A DNA stretch of 35,341 bases from Bacillota bacterium (GTDB lineage Bacteria; Bacillota; Clostridia; Oscillospirales; Ruminococcaceae): positions 1 through 35,341 of the forward strand of contig JAEZKF010000026.1 in assembly GCA_023415575.1 (NCBI GenBank). Direction: 5' to 3'. The notes under the pieces were generated by a model. The model made no database searches. It saw nothing but the letters and a program-made list of their open reading frames with translations, and was not told the DNA's origin. Position numbers and translations under genes: made by a program. Below are positions 33,041-35,341 of this stretch, one piece after another (the stretch's first letter is position 1; the number at the start of each line of letters is the position of its first letter).

Positions 33041-34888
33041 CTATATCGTAAGCGAGTATTTCTCCATCCAGTAGTTCACCTGAATCATGTAAGCCATCAT
33101 CTGAGGGGCGGCCATCAGTTGCCCAAACCAAGGCTTGCCGTACTCAGCAGGGGAGTCCATGAAGGTGAGGGCCTTCTCTTTATCGGTGAATGCCATAATT
33201 GGTGAATTCGGGTTGTTGATGATTTCGGCAAATCTGCGCTTGAGTATTGCCTCATAATTCGGGTTATAGGTTTTCGGGTATGGGCTCTTTTTGCGGGTTA
33301 AGAGCTTTTCGGGCAACAGACCTTTAAACGCGTCCCTTAGCAGGGATTTTTCCGTATTATTGCTGTACTTCATCTCCCACGGAACGTTGTATACGTATTC
33401 AATAATTCTGTGGTCTGCAAAGGGCACTCTTGCCTCAAGTCCGTAATACATGCTCGCCCTGTCCATGCGGTCAAGCAGGGTTTGCATAAACCATTTGATG
33501 TTTAGATATGTTATCTCTCTTCGCCTTCTGTCAGTAGGGCTATCTGCATCCAGATACGGGGCAGAATGAAGCGAACTGATGTATTTCTCGCTCATATAGT
33601 CCTTTAAACCAAGCGACTTACTAAAATCATCAACCAGCAGCAATGATCTCGTATTCACATCATGTGACCAAGGAAAGCCGTCTACAGTAAGAAGCTCCTC
33701 TCGATAAAACCACGGATACCCGCCGAATATCTCATCTGCACACTCACCGGTCAAAGCAACCTTGTTGTGTACTTTTACTAAGGAGCAGAAGTAATAAAGC
33801 GAGGCATCGATATCCGCCATACCGGGCAGGTCTTTTGCATCAACTACTGTATATAGCAGGTCGGCGAGTAAACCCTCTTCACACTCAAGATAGGTGTGAT
33901 TTAGGTTGTATCTGCCGAGCATGCTCTCCACAAAGGGCCGGTCGCGCTCGGGCTGAAAGGCGTTTGACTGAAAATAGATGTCGTTACCTTTAAAGTCAAA
34001 CGAGAATGTGTTGAGAGTAAGGCCCTGCTGTGATAGATAATCGGATGCAATTGCCGTTACGATGCTGGAGTCAATTCCGCCGGATAAAAAGCTGCACACC
34101 GGCACATCGGATACCATCTGTCGTTTTACCGCATCCTCCACCAAAAAGGCGACCTTCTCCACGGTTTGCGCGTAGCTGTCGGTATGGGGGCTGCTTTTGA
34201 TGTCCCAGTATTGCGCAAAACGCAACCCGTCTTTGGAGAACACCGCATAATGCCCGGGCTCAACCTCATAAATCCCCTTGAAAACGCCGTTCCCGGGTGT
34301 TCTTGCCGGGCCGATACCGAATATCTCCCTTAGACTGTTTATATCAATCTGCGGCTTTATATCCGGGAAGGAGAAGATAGCCTTAATCTCCGAGCCGAAA
34401 ACCAGCGTGTTGTTCTTGACGGTATAAAACAGAGGCTTTATGCCAACGCGGTCACGGTAAAGAATCAGGCTATCAAGCCCGCCGTCCCATATTGCAAAGG
34501 CAAAAATACCGTTCAGCTCATTGACAAAATCAATCCCGTAGTGGATGTACGCATAAAGAACAACCTCAGTATCGGTTGTGGTTTCAAAATGATAACCCGC
34601 TTTTTTAAGCTGCGGTGTCAGTTCATCTGTGTTGTAAATCTCTCCGTTATAGATGATGGCGTATTCTATGCCATTTACAACCCTGATAATCGGCTGGGCA
34701 CCGAAAGCCAAATCGCGTATTGACAAGCGGGTATGACCAAACCCTACATGCTGACGCAGATATTCACCAACATTGTCATTGCCCCTGTGGGCGATGGATT
34801 CCCGCATCTGTATCAGAACATCATTCCAGTACTTGCTTTCTTGTGTATAATCGATATCAAAATTACAAAACCCTGCTATTCCGCACAT
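33041..34888 (-). CDS. asnB: AsnB, glutamine-hydrolysing asparagine synthetase
   Basis: 615 aa; GGAGAGG upstream of the ATG. The N-terminal Ntn glutaminase starts directly with Cys2 (MCGIAGF), followed by RGNDNVGEYL, GHTRLSIRD and IYNGEIYN. The C-terminal synthetase domain has the PP-loop FLSGGIDSSIVTA (about residue 267) and LTGECADEIFGGYPW. It makes asparagine from aspartate, glutamine and ATP. It is the AsnB type found in Firmicutes, longer than the E. coli enzyme mainly at the C-terminus. It lies downstream of carA but a terminator separates them. Confidence 0.96.
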   Translation of the reverse strand: MCGIAGFCNFDIDYTQESKYWNDVLIQMRESIAHRGNDNVGEYLRQHVGFGHTRLSIRDLAFGAQPIIRVVNGIEYAIIYNGEIYNTDELTPQLKKAGYHFETTTDTEVVLYAYIHYGIDFVNELNGIFAFAIWDGGLDSLILYRDRVGIKPLFYTVKNNTLVFGSEIKAIFSFPDIKPQIDINSLREIFGIGPARTPGNGVFKGIYEVEPGHYAVFSKDGLRFAQYWDIKSSPHTDSYAQTVEKVAFLVEDAVKRQMVSDVPVCSFLSGGIDSSIVTAIASDYLSQQGLTLNTFSFDFKGNDIYFQSNAFQPERDRPFVESMLGRYNLNHTYLECEEGLLADLLYTVVDAKDLPGMADIDASLYYFCSLVKVHNKVALTGECADEIFGGYPWFYREELLTVDGFPWSHDVNTRSLLLVDDFSKSLGLKDYMSEKYISSLHSAPYLDADSPTDRRRREITYLNIKWFMQTLLDRMDRASMYYGLEARVPFADHRIIEYVYNVPWEMKYSNNTEKSLLRDAFKGLLPEKLLTRKKSPYPKTYNPNYEAILKRRFAEIINNPNSPIMAFTDKEKALTFMDSPAEYGKPWFGQLMAAPQMMAYMIQVNYWMEKYSLTI

Positions 34889-34940
34889 AAAACACCTCTC
34901 CTAATGCTGATTTCACGATACACTATAGGATATCGGAATC

Positions 34941-34987
34941 AAATAAAAAGCGTTCTCCCAAAACGCATAGGCATTTTGAGAGAACGC
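34941..34987 (-). terminator. Terminator of carA, between carA and asnB
   Basis: GCGTTCTC and GAGAACGC arms extended by a paired AAAATGC/GCGTTTT inner stem; minus strand leaves with TTTTTATTTG. asnB must therefore start from a promoter in the 50-nt gap, where TATAGT is the best -10 candidate, or depend on read-through. Confidence 0.85.
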
Positions 34988-35029
34988 CTTTGTTCACACA
35001 GTATAGTGTATGAAACAAAGAAGAGAAAA

Positions 35030-35341
35030 TTACCTTGAAAATGTGATGCTGATTTTTGACCTTAGGCTGCAATATTCGTCAACCTTGTGAATGAATGAAT
35101 CAAATAAAAACGCAGTATCCTGTGGCCCTCCGCATCCCTCGGGATGGAACTGTACAGAGAAGATGGGGTAGTCTTTATATTTGATTCCTTCGCACGTATT
35201 GTCGTTGAGATTCACAAACCAAAGGTCAGAGATGTTGCAGTCAATGCTGTCAATATTAACTGCATAGCCGTGGTTTTGGCTGGATATGTAGATTCTGTCG
35301 GACTCTAAATCCTTTACAGGCTGGTTGGCGCCCCTGTGGCC
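35030..35341 (-). CDS. carA: CarA, carbamoyl-phosphate synthase small chain, C-terminal part (runs off the window)
   Basis: The last 103 residues are visible; the frame stays open to the window edge (GHRGANQPVKDL, IYISSQNHGYAV). The class I glutaminase His-Pro-Glu is present in FSVQFHPEGCGGP. The catalytic Cys and N-terminal domain lie outside the window. CarA supplies ammonia from glutamine to CarB for carbamoyl phosphate (arginine and pyrimidine routes). A short start inside this stretch (35215) is an artefact. carB would normally follow carA, but here a terminator and asnB come next, so carB must be elsewhere. Confidence 0.93.
   Translation of the reverse strand, partial: GHRGANQPVKDLESDRIYISSQNHGYAVNIDSIDCNISDLWFVNLNDNTCEGIKYKDYPIFSVQFHPEGCGGPQDTAFLFDSFIHKVDEYCSLRSKISITFSR

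Overview
The window is about 35 kb of chromosome from a spore-forming, anaerobic member of the Clostridia, most likely an Oscillospirales/Ruminococcaceae-type genome. The pointers are SpoVG, the ctsR-mcsA-mcsB-clpC heat-shock operon, a type III glutamine synthetase, a Clostridia-type cluster around an [FeFe]-hydrogenase-like protein, LexA, and a small high-cysteine HCB-like protein. Codon use and base composition look even across the window. I see no transposase, integrase, phage gene, CRISPR array or rRNA, so this reads as core chromosome with a few accessory cassettes.

Layout. 1-2836, mostly minus strand: the N-terminus of a DUF815-like ATPase, tRNA-Ala(CGC), an AraC/GyrI-like regulator, a 59-aa conserved small protein, tRNA-Ser(GGA), and a membrane-anchored protein with an Sm/YajC-like barrel that has a strong internal start. 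2866-3534: lexA with a palindrome in its promoter. 3660-7274 (minus): a five-gene operon DRTGG / RsbW-like ATPase / [FeFe]-hydrogenase-like / DRTGG / PHP behind a good sigma-A promoter. The hydrogenase-like protein lacks the proton-relay cysteine, as sensory hydrogenases do. 7401-7541 (minus): a 46-aa Cys/Gly-rich membrane peptide hidden inside longer shadow ORFs. 7744-12424 (plus): ctsR-mcsA-mcsB-clpC behind an array of CtsR heptads.

12492-19033: GNAT acetyltransferase and murC (minus), spoVG and the CCA-adding enzyme (plus), nitroreductase and prfC (minus). 19158-22938 (plus): a copper operon csoR - DUF2318 protein - copA - copZ with a perfect CsoR operator over its promoter. 22953-25939 (minus): MATE exporter, HD-domain protein, tcdA. 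26089-29964 (plus): a mutarotase-like protein and a GH94-like phosphorylase behind two promoters and two identical LacI-type operators 93 bp apart. 30083-30242: tRNA-Ala(GGC). 30428-32917: type III glutamine synthetase, preceded by a promoter that runs straight into a 21-bp terminator hairpin. 32976-35341 (minus): asnB and the C-terminal third of carA.

How the parts fit. Proteostasis (CtsR/McsAB/ClpC), SOS control (LexA), copper efflux (CsoR/CopA/CopZ) and glutamine metabolism (GlnN, AsnB, CarA) each carry recognisable cis-regulation. The least explained pieces are the hydrogenase-like signalling operon, the mutarotase/GH94-like pair with its looping-type operators, the glnN leader, and the DUF2318 protein inside the copper operon. 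All protein functions were assigned by reading motifs; no database search was run.
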